Source of the DNA: Cycas panzhihuaensis
Taxonomy: Eukaryota; Cycadophyta
NCBI GenBank assembly: GCA_023213395.1
Contig: CM041465.1
Span: 144,281,741-144,345,740, forward strand
DNA length: 64,000 nt
Direction: 5' to 3'
Positions 1-10,010 of this stretch are shown here, piece after piece. How positions within the stretch are numbered: position 1 is the stretch's first letter; every line of letters starts with the position of its first letter. Both the position numbers and the translations under genes were made by a program. The notes under the pieces are model-generated. The model did not search any database. It saw only the letters and a program-made list of their open reading frames with translations, and was not told the origin of the DNA.

Positions 1-353
1 GAGGGTGAGAGCCGAGATCAAGGGTACGCAAAGTGCGTGATGACAGATGTGATGATTGATATTTTGAGCATGAGTGCATGATAAGTACCATCCGGTACGC
101 AACATATATCGATGTCACTGAATGCTCAGAATGCTCAGAACATTCCACTTCGTAAATAAACTGCTGAATTAATAAAAGAAGAGTTATGTGGAAATTGGTG
201 CATTCTTGATGTGTGTAGATGATGTGTCAAGTATGTATTGAATTGCATCATTGCATGTACCATTCTGTGAATTATATATGGAATTATATGTGGAATATAT
301 GTGTATAACCATGTTGACAGTGTGCTAAAACTAGACTATAGCGCTGTGTAACC
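1..353. other. Unassigned AT-rich DNA
   Basis: No coding region or recognisable element end is visible. A 10-bp unit (aatgctcaga) is repeated in tandem at 121-140. The last part, about 330-385, shares short blocks (ctagactatag, ccttgacaagtgca) in the same order with 52091-52135, next to the G1 3' LTR. It may therefore be the tail of a second gypsy-like LTR cut by E1, but this is weak. Confidence 0.4.
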
Positions 354-1146
354 TTGACAAGTGCACTGATTCCACAAGGGAGTGGAATCTATAAGTCAAC
401 AGCTACACAATGCAAGTGGCCATTATATCAGATGGATGTCAGAAGTGCCTTTCTTAACGACGATTTGACTGAGGAGGTCTACCTGGAACAACCTCCTGGA
501 TATATTTCTGTCGGCAATGAACATCTTGTCTATCGCCTTAAAAAGGCCTTGTATGGTCTAAAATAGGCGCCATGTGCTTGGTGTTCAAAGATCGATGACT
601 ACTTTTTGTAGCACAATTTTCATCGATCCACATCAGATTCGAACCTGTATATCAAGGTTCAAAACTAGCACATCACTCTAGTTGTTCTTTATGTTGATGA
701 TTTAATTATCACAGGCAATTATGTAAATCTGATTGAGTGTCTCCAAAGGGATTTGAAAAGAAGTTTTGAGATAGAGAGATCTCAGACTTTTTCACTATTT
801 CCTTGGCATGGAAGTGTGGCAGCAGCCAGGTCACATTTTCCTTTCTCAAGTCAAGTATACATGGAACATTTTGCAGCGATTCAGAATGGAAGACTGCAAA
901 CCTTCACCAACACCCATGGAGACAGGTACAAAATTATCGATGAATGAAGAATTCCACCAACTAGTGGGTAGTCTCATCTACTTGACTAACACTAGACCTG
1001 ACATTTCATATGAATATGTTATGATCAACCCCAATCAAGGAATGCAAAGGTACTTTGGAGTATGGTCTTATGAGAACTTCAGAAGGTTTCTTAGATTCGA
1101 TGCCAAGATAAATGTACCTCATGTTATTGTTTCAACCTTGTAGAAT
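354..1146 (+). pseudogene. E1 copia reverse transcriptase remnant
   Basis: This is the C-terminal part of a Ty1/copia polyprotein, the reverse transcriptase that copies element RNA in cytoplasmic particles. Homology starts near 398 with the conserved QMDVRSAFLN block, followed by [11 protein letters not shown] and KKALYGLK. The catalytic YVDD is at 690-701. The frame is broken by stops (TAG after ALYGLK near 565) and shifts, so 753-947 and 808-1143 are pieces of the following thumb/connection region in two frames. Gag, protease, integrase and the 5' LTR are missing, so the relic is 5'-truncated at about 354-397. The closest relative in the window is the E2 RT at 18427-18759. Confidence 0.85.
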
Positions 1147-1150
1147 ACAA

Positions 1151-1244
1151 AGCATGTGAGGCTATTTGGCTCAGACGGATTCTTGAAGAGCTTGGACTTG
1201 AGCAAACACTACGCACCAAAATGGTAGTATCAAGATTGCCAAAT
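1151..1244 (+). repeat. E1 RNase H segment, first copy of a direct duplication
   Basis: This stretch (from agcatgtgaggc) encodes the RNase H block ACEAIWLRRIL and recurs at 1493-1606 in the same orientation. The first copy lacks about 20 bp that the second keeps between the cassette and atcaagattgccaa. It ends exactly where an inverted LTR terminus begins at 1245. The two copies flank that inverted LTR piece, so duplication and inversion look like parts of one event. Confidence 0.75.
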
Positions 1245-1480
1245 TGAAAGACGAAATGGAGCAGATACAGGTGCCAGAATCTATTGAGAAGCTAGAGAGG
1301 ACATTGAAATATGAAGGACTATACACTTAGATTAAAGAAAAGATTTAATACGACACAAAAGATGATAGGGAGGAGTATTGCACTTCAACTCAACCTATCA
1401 TAACACACAAGTATGAAGGAGAATTCTTCCCAACACTTCACCTACAAGAGATACTTACAATAGCATAACCTTAGTCAAAA
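1245..1480 (-). repeat. Inverted copy of the E1 LTR 3' half inside RNase H
   Basis: The segment is the reverse complement of 2111-2348, the 3' half of the E1 LTR. Its left edge, TGAAAGAC, is the exact reverse complement of the LTR end GTCTTTCA. The right edge fades out near 1480 inside the LTR. A precise LTR terminus joined to internal element DNA points to an integrase-type joint rather than random breakage. The arms are about 236 bp and differ by scattered substitutions, so the event is old. Confidence 0.85.
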
Positions 1481-1811
1481 TGCTATTTGCGCAGCATGTG
1501 AGGCTATTTGGCTTAGACAGATTCTTGAATAGCTTGGGCTTGAGCAAACACTCCCAACACCATTGTATTGTGACAATCAGAGTGTTATCAAGATTGCCAA
1601 GAATCAGGTATTTCATGCACGCACCAAGCATATTGAGGTCTATCACCATTTTATTAGAGAGCATGTGCAGCATGGTGAAATCAACCTCGTTTACAAGCTG
1701 ACCAATCATCAACTAGCCAACATCTTAGCCAAGCCACTTGGGAAAGGGAAGTTCGAGCATTTCAGAAGCGGCCTCGACATTCGACTTTATGCTGTATCCA
1801 TTCAGGGGGAG
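1481..1811 (+). pseudogene. E1 copia RNase H C-terminus and polypurine tract
   Basis: This is the second copy of the RNase H segment and the end of the polyprotein. Recognisable blocks are ACEAIWLRQIL, then YCDNQSVIKIAKN, FHARTKHIEVYHHFIREHV and LANILAKPLG, all typical of the copia RNase H tail. The frame shifts near 1560 and is open from 1563 to 1817. The sequence caggggga at 1803-1810 is the polypurine tract that primes plus-strand DNA, immediately before the LTR. Confidence 0.85.
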
Positions 1812-2348
1812 TGTTAGAACCTTCATTCCTAAGCATTAAGTCTTGACCTTGTGTATTAGTACTTTTGTCACTTTAGGCCCCTTAACCTAAAGTGTTCATT
1901 TGTTTGATTATAAAATTGTCTTTTGTCTTGTAGTGACTTTTCTCACATGTGCTTGTGAGAAGTCAACTTTTGTGGGCTCTATTTTTATCCTTGGAGATAG
2001 AAGAGTCCTAATCAGATTTGTCTCTTAGTGTTGATCAGTGACATGTGGAGAAATACTGATCGTCCAAACTCCTTTATAAGGAGCCCTATTCTCATGTTTT
2101 GGTATGTAGTGTTTTGAGTAAGAATTATGCTGCTGTAAGTGTCTCTTGTAGGTGAAGTGTTGAGAAGAATTCTCCTTCATACTTGTGTGTTGTGATAGGT
2201 TGAGTTGAAGTGCAATACTCCTCCCTATCATCTTTTGTGTTGTACTACATCATTTCTTTAATCTAAGTGTATAGTCCTTCATATTTCGATGTCCTCTCTA
2301 GCTTCTTAATAGATTCTGGCACCTGTATCTGCTCCATTTTGTCTTTCA
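1812..2348 (+). repeat. E1 3' LTR (537 bp)
   Basis: The LTR begins TGTTAGAACC directly after the polypurine tract and ends GTCTTTCA. The end is fixed by the inverted copy at 1245, which starts at the same base. A TATA-like ctttataagg lies at about 2071-2080, marking the likely U3/R promoter. The matching 5' LTR is absent, so the target duplication cannot be checked. Confidence 0.8.
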
Positions 2349-2966
2349 CAAGTGTCTATGACTTGTTGACTTGATGATATAGATTCATTATCAGAATAGT
2401 TAAATTCATTACTCACCTATTTATAAGGCTATTTAGCCTTGTTCTTGGGCATTTTGAGGAGTTTTGGATCTGCCATATTTTTGGCTTTAAGGGTAGCAGT
2501 TTGGAGGACACTTTGCGTTGAAGAGGGAGTCACATTCAAGCATTCATATCTTGTAAGTCTTTGACAGTTAAATATATTAATTTATTTGATATTTCAGTCT
2601 ATTTTTTGAACTATATGGCAATAGTTTTAGTACATCTTTCTTTTCTTTGGATAAGTTGCTCAATTAGCCTTCAAGTCAGTCTAATATACAAAAATTTATC
2701 AGCATTTGAGGTGTGAATTCCCCCTTGGGATTCCCATAGGAAGTGTCAACTTGCCCACATAAAGAATTAGAAACTAAGGCATTAAATGTTGACCTCAAAG
2801 TACAATAAATTATACTTTAAAAAATTGAACATTAAGTCCAACATAGAACATCTGTTGATAACATTCTACCAACTACTACTAACAACAACAATTGGTTGCT
2901 TTCAATGAACTTAGTACAATACCAAAACAAAGCTAACTATTGATCCCCTTCTTGCATGTTCAATTG
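2349..2966. other. AT-rich DNA between E1 and E2
   Basis: No gene, LTR end or repeat is recognised over these 618 bases. The sequence aattg lies just before the E2 5' LTR and does not match the bases after the E2 3' LTR (tacta). Confidence 0.5.
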
Positions 2967-3455
2967 TGCTAGAACCTTCATGTTCTAGCATTAAGTCTTG
3001 ACCTTCATATTTCGTCTTTATATTTGTTACTTTATGATTTATGCTAAAGTGCATCTTTTTGTAATTTTTGTAAAGTTATATTCACTTAAGTGACTTATTC
3101 ACATGTTTTATGATGAGTGACAAGTGTCACCATCCTTTGCATTCAAGAAAGAGTGTTCTAAATAAAGTTTTACTCTGTATTGGATGTGTGATGTGTCAGA
3201 ACCTTGTCAACAGTCACTCCTATATAATGAGAGCTTTCTTTCATGTATGGCATTGTAGTTTGCGAGTTCATTATCATGCTATTGGAGCAATTTTAAGGGC
3301 TTTGGAGTGTAGAGCAATGCTACCTCCTCTATCTTTTCTTATATGTGCTTAATACTTGTATTTTTCATGTTTAGTTTTGAGAGCTGATTCATTTCTTGTT
3401 AAGTTTCTATCCTATCCTTGTCCTTACTAGATCTTGCATTCATTCCATTTCTTCA
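2967..3455 (+). repeat. E2 5' LTR (489 bp)
   Basis: The LTR begins TGCTAGAACC and ends TTTCTTCA, matching the 3' copy at 19658-20169 over its full length with many substitutions and small gaps. A TATA-like ctatataatg is near 3220. The motif CACTTAAGTGA at about 3082 is shared with LTRs of other families in this window. It is followed by a degenerate primer-binding site. Confidence 0.85.
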
Positions 3456-3458
3456 TTG

Positions 3459-3470
3459 TGGTATCGAAGT
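3459..3470 (+). other. E2 primer-binding site
   Basis: The sequence tggtatcgaagt follows the 5' LTR after three bases. It resembles the initiator-Met tRNA complement TGGTATCAGAGC, the usual minus-strand DNA primer of plant copia elements, with changes in its second half. Confidence 0.65.
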
Positions 3471-3521
3471 GTCACTAAGCTTGTTTTAGGTCACCATGCT
3501 GGGAGCCTAACGAGTAAAATT

Positions 3522-3659
3522 CCACAATGAAGAAATGGAATGAATGTAGGATCTAGTGAGGAAAAGGAAAGGACATAAACTTAATAAGAAATGACTCAAC
3601 TTTCACAACTTAACAAGAAAAATACAAAGTATTAAGCACATATAAGAAAAGATGGAGGA
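3522..3659 (-). repeat. Inverted E2 LTR, piece 1 (LTR 3' end)
   Basis: This is the reverse complement of roughly 3330-3461, so it forms a large palindrome with the E2 5' LTR around a 60-bp centre (3462-3521). The match runs six bases past the LTR end into the PBS region (ccacaa against ttgtgg). The duplicated unit is therefore the LTR-PBS joint, not an LTR with processed ends. The piece stops where E3 is inserted and resumes at 8987. Confidence 0.85.
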
Positions 3660-3871
3660 AGTAAAGACAGACATTTGATATGAAATAACCTCAATTCATT
3701 AAAGAGAGAGTAGAACTCTTGTATAAATATATCATGTGCACCATGTGCTGTTATTAGAGCCTATGCATGTAAGCCACATGTCAGAATTACATTAAAGAAG
3801 GATTTGACACATAACCCTCATGTTAATTTAGGAAAGGAGCCTAAAGTATATAAAACATTATTATTTCAACA
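3660..3871 (-). repeat. E3 3' LTR (left copy)
   Basis: This copy matches 8779-8986 along its length with about 5-6 percent differences by eye. On the minus strand it starts TGTTGAAATAATAATG. The purine run aagagagaggg (3872-3882 on the other strand) abuts it and is the polypurine tract, so this is the 3' LTR. Confidence 0.88.
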
Positions 3872-3882
3872 CCCTCTCTCTT

Positions 3883-5562
3883 AATGTTTTATCTATTTTT
3901 CTTTCACTCCAAGTCTATCTCTAAAGTATTAAAATTTGTCCATGGCAAGTGGCTTTGTGAGAATATCAGTAACCTATTCTCCACTAGTACAATGGAGTAG
4001 GTCCAATTCCTTGCTCTGCACTTTTTTTCTTATAAAATGGTAATGGACTTCAATATGTTTTGTTTTGGCATGAAACACTATATTTTTTTGTCATTTTGAT
4101 AATGCTCTGGTTATCACAAAAGAGAACAGTGGGATGACTTTGTTCTTATTTCAAATCCTTTAGGAGTTGCTTGATCCACACAACTTCACAAGTGGCATTG
4201 ACTGTTTCTTTATATTTAGCTTCAGTGGAGGATAAAGCTACAATTAGTTGTTTCTTACTGCTCCATGATGTAACTGTTGAACCAGGTGAGAAGCAATATC
4301 CTATTATGGATTTTCTATCCTGTTTGTCTACAACTCAGTCTGAGTCATTATACCCTGTTAGCTGCATATTGGAAGTCTTGGTATAACTTAGGCGCATGGT
4401 CATGTTACCTTTGAGATACTTGAGTATTCTTTTTGTTGCATTCTAGTGTGAAATCTTTGGTTGCTACATGTACCTAGAGATTACTCCAATTGAGTATGAG
4501 ATGTTAGGTTTGGTGGATATGAGATAAATGAGATTGCCTAACAATTGCCTATACAACATTGCATCTACTGGTTGACCATCTGTATCATGAGTTAGAGCAC
4601 ATCCTGTATTGATTGGAGTAGAGTAGCTATTACAATATTCCCTTTTGATTTTTTTATAGAAGATTTTTAACATATTTTGATTGTGATATACAAATTGAAT
4701 TCTTCTATTGTTTTACTTCAATTTCGAGACAATAGTGGAGAAGACCTAAATCAATCATCTCAAATTCTTTCTCTAACTAGGATTTTATTTTTGAAATGGA
4801 CTCGTCATCATTGCTTGTAACAATCATATCATCTACATATGTGACAATGATAGTGATTAACATTTTATTAGTTTTAACATATAGACCAGAGTCAGAATCA
4901 CACTTACTGAATCCATTTTGATTGAGATGTCTATCCAGTTTGGCATACTAGGCTCTTGGTGCTTGCTTTAGACCATAAAGGGATTTTTTTAACTTGCAGA
5001 CAAGATCCTCTTCTCCTTTCTTTACACAGTTACTTGGTTGTTGCATATACAGTTCTTCCTTGAGGTCTCGGTTTAGGAAGGCGCTTTTAACATCGAGGCG
5101 AATAATGTTCTACCCAAGTTGGACTGCTACAGTTATAATTGTTCTTACAAATATTAACTTTGTTATGTGTGAGAAGGTTTCATCATAGTCTATACCCACA
5201 ATTTGAGTATATCCTTTGCTACCAGTTTGATCTTATACTTTTCAACTGTTTCATCAGATTTTTTTTTCCCTTTATTTTATATACCCATTTATAGTATATC
5301 CCTTTGCTACCACTCTAGCCTTATACTTTTCAACTGTTCCATCAATTTTTTTCTTAATTTTATATACCCATTTACAGTCAACAATGGGTTTATCCTTTAG
5401 AGCACTAACTGACTCCCAGGTTCTGTTTTTTGCAATAGCATTCATTTCAACATCCATTGCTTTTCTCCATTGAGAGTGATCACTAGCTTCTACATAACTT
5501 TGAAGTTCAACTGAACAAATTAAACTCAGATGTTTTTGAGACCTTGTTCTTTGTTCAAACAT
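3883..5562 (-). pseudogene. E3 copia reverse transcriptase-RNase H
   Basis: This is the RT and RNase H part of the polyprotein, read right to left. The RT starts with an EASDHSQWRKAMDVEMNAI block (5272-5562) and CKWVYKIKKKIDGTVEKYKA. The catalytic YVDD is preserved at 4828-4839 in a YVDDMIV context. A C-terminal piece at 4464-4673 carries QLLGNLIYLISTKPNISY, and RNase H motifs lie around 4170-4390. An 87-bp tandem duplication (5208-5381) repeats the VYK to VAKGY stretch. Several stops and frameshifts make it non-functional. Confidence 0.82.
5208..5381 (-). repeat. 87-bp tandem duplication in E3 RT
   Basis: Units 5208-5294 and 5295-5381 share tatatcc-tttgctacc, ttatacttttcaactgtt and ttttatatacccattta in order. 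Both cover the conserved KWVYK...KYKARVVAKGY part of RT. The units differ by about 15 percent, so the duplication is old or fast-decaying. Confidence 0.75.
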
Positions 5563-6650
5563 GTCTCCTTTGTTTCTTCAATCGTTTGATATACCATTTA
5601 GGTACTTTCCTCGGAAGTTTTCCTCTGGTCATTTGTGAAGGACCTTGTTCAGGAACATTTTATGCTTCACCTGAACTTATTTGTTCTTCATCAAAGTTAT
5701 CTTGTGTGTTTCCTTCAGAACGTTCATTGTCTGACACAATTGAGTTTGCTGAAGTGATCCTAGATATTTTTTCAATTGGAACAATTGAGTTTGAAAGTTC
5801 CTCCACTTGTTTGCAAATTATCTTGTTTTCTTGATTGGTTTGTTCATCAAAGGCAACATCTCTGCTAACATAGACCTTATTTGTTTTCAGGCCTATACAT
5901 TTGTAAGCTTTAGACTTATTGCTATAACCAATCATAATGCATTCTATGCTTTTGCTATCTAGCTTAGTTCGTTTTTTATTTGGAATATGAACATAAGCTT
6001 TACAACCAAAAATCTTAAGATTACTTACATCTGGCTTCCTTCTTGTTCATGCTTCTTCGGGAGTTACTTTGTCCATAGCTTGAGTTGGACTCCTATTAAT
6101 TAAGTATACTGTTGTATTAAAAACTTTTGCCCAATGTGTTTTTTGAAGTGTTTTGTTCATGCATTTTGCTAATCCATTTGATTGAGGCATATATAGAGTT
6201 GTTACCTGTCTTTGTATTCTAGGTAACTTACAGAAATGGCAGAAATCGTTTGATATGTGTTCACCTCCTCCATCTGAACGAAGACTTTTGATTTTACATT
6301 CACTTTCTTCTTCAACCTTGGCCTTAAACTCTTTGAAACAATCTAGAGCTTCAAACTTGCTAAAAAGAAAGTATACCCTCTTTTTTTCCGGAGAAATCAT
6401 CAATAAATGTAAGGAAGTGTCGTGCTCCATTTACAGATTTTGGAGTTATGGGTCTACACAGGTCTGTATGAATTAACTCAAGTTTCTTTTAAGCTTTCGA
6501 CATACCTTCTTGGAATGGCACTATGTGTTGTTTGTCCATCATACAAATTTTACAAACAAAGGAATTAAATGTTATATTTGGAAGTCCATTCACCATATTA
6601 GAATTTTTTAATAATTTTAATCTTTTGTTTTAGATGTGTCCATACTTAGA
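5563..6650 (-). pseudogene. E3 copia integrase
   Basis: The integrase core inserts element DNA into the chromosome. On the minus strand, a pre-integrase tail (CKICMMDKQH) and HTDLCRP lead into KSLRSDGGGEH and MPQSNGLAKCMNKT at 6047-6430. The first two catalytic aspartates are recognisable. The third acidic residue, normally Glu in a GV(A/S)ER context, is replaced (GLAKC), so the triad is broken. The C-terminal region with CIMIGYSNKSKAYKC and SRDVAFDE is at 5660-5950. Frames change at least twice. Confidence 0.82.
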
Positions 6651-7095
6651 ATGCTAGACTTCATAAGTAGAAATGCAAACAACAAAAGATTTTACATCAG
6701 GAGTTGGTATAATGGGAGTAGAAATTAACTTATAGAGATTATTAATATCTCTCCCTTTTGCAAGTACAATACCATTCTTTTTCATGTCACATACAAGACA
6801 TCTTCCACTTTCATCAAAGATGATTCGAAGTCTCTTCTTTCTTAGCTGGGATACAGACGACAAGTTTTTCTTTAGACCTAGGATACATAGAACCTCACCA
6901 ATCTTTTTGACTTCATTATCAATCTTGACAGCTATTGTCCCTTTGCCTTGGATATGAAGAGGGAAGTTGTTACTGAGTTCAACAGACCTGTTTAGAAAAT
7001 AAGGTTTCAAGGATTCAAACCATTCTTCTCACTCAATCATATGATTTGATGCCCTTGAGTCTATGTACCAATCATCATTGGAGCTTAGATTCATG
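6651..7095 (-). pseudogene. E3 copia protease and GAG-pre-integrase region
   Basis: An open stretch at 6654-7010 carries GEVLCILGLKKNLSSVSQL, typical of the segment after the copia aspartic protease. Just upstream on the minus strand (about 7040-7075) is WYIDSRASNHM, the protease active-site block, where the normal DSG is DSR. A stop separates the two parts. Confidence 0.75.
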
Positions 7096-8100
7096 GCCAG
7101 GGCTACAATAAATACAATCTCTTCATCTTCTTCTCTATATTGTTCATTGTTGTAGTTGCCTTTGACTCTTTTCCCTCTCTGAATGTTAGCACGTCTCTGA
7201 GGACAACGATTAGGAAAATGTCTTGATTGACCATAATGATAGCAATTTGGTGTATTATATGTCCTACAATCATTGGAAAAGTGACCATCTCTTCCACAAT
7301 TGAAGCAAACTCTAGATTCTCTTGGAGGAATTGACCTAGATCTTCCTCATCCTTCTTGAATCCATCTAGCCCTGTTATGGTTGATAGTCCAGCCTTGACC
7401 TTCTGTTGATGCCATCTTAAAGGATTTGCTTGTTCCTCTTGATGAATATTGAGGATGACCTCGTCTTCCTATGCTTAACCTTGAGAGAAATGTCTCCTCT
7501 TCATATCGTCTGATCCTTTATTCTTGTTGTAATATGTGTATTGTCAAAATCTCAAATAACATGTTAGCAGTATGGTCACCTATTGTAAGTGTATTGACCA
7601 TATTGTCAAAAGATTTGGGTAATGCATTTATTGTGAGATGCACGAGTTCTGTGTCTAAAATAGTTTCTCCTGCTCAGACAAGGTTGTTCTTGAGGGCAAT
7701 AATTTTTGTCATGAATTCCAAAAATGTCTGTCATTCTTTCAAATGAAGCTTATATAATTCCTCTCTTAAGGATATTATGTTGGCTTCAATTTTTTGAATG
7801 AAGAGAGAGGTTAAAATTTTTCAAACATTTGTTAATGTGGTGGCTGCAATGACATGGGTTAACAAAGAATCCCCAATAGAAAAAATAATGGTTGCATGTG
7901 CCAAATTATCCCTTTCTTGCCAACTGATTTGATCTATAATGTCAGAGGGTTTTTTTTCTTCCCCTATGACTATCTTCCAAGCATTTTTTGCCTTCAAAAG
8001 TCCTTGCATTTTTAATTTCCAAGTACCAAAAATTTGGCCAATAAGTTTATCAACATCTCCTAGAGAAAAAACTGACGAAGCCCTATCAAGGAGAGAAAAA
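7096..8100 (-). pseudogene. E3 copia gag
   Basis: This is the capsid and nucleocapsid part. A CFNCGRDGHFSNDC zinc knuckle lies near 7265-7306, and a second degenerate knuckle (CYHYGQSRHFPNRC) follows near 7200-7245. Upstream (7821-8009) is a gag core with SWQERDNLAHATIIFSI. The start codon is not clear; homology fades near 8100. Frames are broken repeatedly between 7300 and 7820. Confidence 0.78.
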
Positions 8101-8778
8101 TGATGAAATTATACTGAATGAGAAATATTGAGAAAGTTTGACAGAAAGTCGTACGACAATACGATCATACGAAAATGCATTGAAATTAGGGTTGTACGAA
8201 AGTACAAAAAAATGGTGTCAAATGAAAGTTTATGATGTTTATTTCTCAAATTTGTAAAAATTTTTAGGTTTGGACTTGTGATACTCTCAGAAAATGGCTC
8301 GAAAAGAGTATGGCCGCCTAGGGTTTTTAGAAGAAAAATGTTCGTATTTTTGCAAATCTTCAACAAAATTTATCAAACTTCGTCTTGAAAGAATTGTATT
8401 CTTCAGACAGAGGATTTGGGATTGATTTTACTTGGAAGGATCTCTTCTTTTGAGAGAAAACTATGATTGAAATTCCAAACCCTTGTTTTTGGAAAATAGT
8501 GAAAAACTTGCCTCTAGAGATAGATTTTGGAATTGACCCTTTAGAGAAGTATGTTCACCTCTTGAAAATGAACCTTTTGGCCAAATTTCGTTGGAAATGG
8601 AGTAGTATGAAAAAGTGGCATTTGTACAGTTCTATACATCAATTCGTGCAATGCAATAAATTCTTTTTTCAAGTGATTGAAGAGATCTTCAGACAATTTC
8701 CTTCAAATGATGAATGGGACATTTAGACAACCCTAAATATTGACTTAGATTGATTCAGAATGACCCGCTCTAATACCA
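8101..8778 (-). other. E3 leader and primer-binding site
   Basis: This is non-coding leader between the 5' LTR and gag on the minus strand. The PBS is at 8767-8778, read as TGGTATTAGAGC on the minus strand, one base from the initiator-Met tRNA complement. ORFs here (8109-8366, 8463-8726) show no family resemblance. Confidence 0.7.
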
Positions 8779-8986
8779 AGTAAAGACATACATTTGATGT
8801 GAAATAACCTCAATTCATTAAAGAGAGTAGAACTCGTATAAATATATCATGTGCACCATGTGCTGTTATTAGAGCCTATGCATGTAAACCATATGTTAGA
8901 ATTACATTAAAGAGGGGTTTGACACATAACCCTCATGTTAACTTAGGAAAGGAGCCTAAAGTAGGTAAAACATTATTATTTCAACA
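8779..8986 (-). repeat. E3 5' LTR (right copy)
   Basis: This is the partner of the left LTR. It lies next to the PBS, so it is the 5' LTR of a minus-strand element. The minus strand reads TGTTGAAATAATAATG at the outer end, and a TATA-like stretch (TATATTTATAC) lies in its middle. Confidence 0.87.
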
Positions 8987-9171
8987 TAGGATGTAAAATT
9001 GCTCTACACTCCAAATCCTTTAGAATTGCTCTAATAGCATAAGAATGAACTCATAAACTACAATGCCATACATGAGAGAAAGCTCTCATTATATAAGAGT
9101 GAGTGTTGATAGGATTATGACACATGTTATACATCTAATACAGACAAAAATTTTAAGTAGAATACTCCTTG
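8987..9171 (-). repeat. Inverted E2 LTR, piece 2
   Basis: The middle of the inverted E2 LTR resumes after E3 (attgctctacactccaaa, ctcattatata). It matches the reverse complement of about 3140-3325. It ends in CCTTG (9167-9171), the target duplication of E4. Confidence 0.85.
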
Positions 9172-9532
9172 TGTTGGATGAGTGGATCAAGTTGCTCACA
9201 TAAACACTACACAATGGCAAGATTGAATGGAGATAAGAAGAAGGTATGCATTCAAGAGAGAGAGGCAAAAATGAGAGCTCAAGAGGAGGAGATGAGATAA
9301 TGATCTCCCTCCATGTAATTTCACCTTTTATTGCAGTGGAATACTCATTAGGGTTAGGATTTCCATTTTCCCGCCCAATGACGTTCAAGTGAGATTACAC
9401 TCAAATTACACCAAATGCACTTTATGTGCATTTCACTTAAGTGACTTAGATAAAGTTACTTTAGCCTAAAGTTATGAAATAACTTTAAGTAATCTAGCTA
9501 ATGTAAATGACCTTTAGTATTAACATCCTTCA
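9172..9532 (-). repeat. E4 3' LTR (left copy)
   Basis: Its plus-strand ends are TGTTGGAT and CATCCTTCA. The neighbouring attcccccctta motif at 9533-9543 reads as an AAGGGGGGAT polypurine tract on the minus strand, so this is the 3' LTR. It contains CACTTAAGTGA near 9434, a motif shared with other LTR families here. Confidence 0.9.
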
Positions 9533-10010
9533 ATCCCCCCTTAATGTTGGAAGGTCATTTTTTGCCTATTCTAATCTATTCTATGAGGCCTTCATTTGAG
9601 CCTCATTAAAATATTCTACAAACTACAAGACACTTTTGTAGGAAAACCCTCAGGGGAATAAAAACCCATGGACTTGCTAATATAGACTTTGACTCAGGTG
9701 GTTCTTTGAATGTAGCTTGATAGCCAATCAATACAATGAATGTGCAATTGAATTTGCTGAGTCTCCATATACTGTTTCGTCATCCCCTATGCCCTTTCGT
9801 GTTTTCACAGGTTCCGATTTTGAAAACTGGTACTACCCATATCCTTCCGCACCCACAAGGGGTTTTCATTAATGGGATAGAGCAGAGACTTACTCAGATC
9901 CTTTCGTGCCCACAAGGAGTTTTCACGAATGGGACTAAGCATGATGCGCCTGTAGTTGTCTCCTTCAGTCATTCAGAGATGGAGGCCCTGAGGTTGAGTT
10001 GTTGCCGGAA
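9533..10010 (-). other. E4 3' untranslated region with tandem repeat
   Basis: No conserved coding block is visible between RNase H and the 3' LTR. Two diverged tandem units of about 55 bp lie at roughly 9840-9945, sharing atcctt-cg--cccacaagg and gttttca--aatggga. Confidence 0.6.

Larger units (their letters stand above)
3660..8986 (-). mobile_element. E3, Ty1/copia element nested in the inverted E2 LTR
   Basis: It is a full-length but decayed minus-strand element of about 5.3 kb with two LTRs of about 210 bp, a PBS next to the right LTR and a polypurine tract next to the left LTR. Order on the minus strand is 5' LTR, leader, gag, protease, integrase, RT, RNase H, 3' LTR. The flanks are gagga (3655-3659) and tagga (8987-8991), a 4-of-5 match to a 5-bp target duplication. 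The interrupted E2 LTR sequence continues across both sides, which proves nesting. Confidence 0.9.

Noticed and set aside
9089-9388. Minus-strand frame in the E4 LTR, repeated at 16422-16631
   Set aside because: It is repeated only because both LTRs carry it. It lies in the LTR and has no protein family feature.
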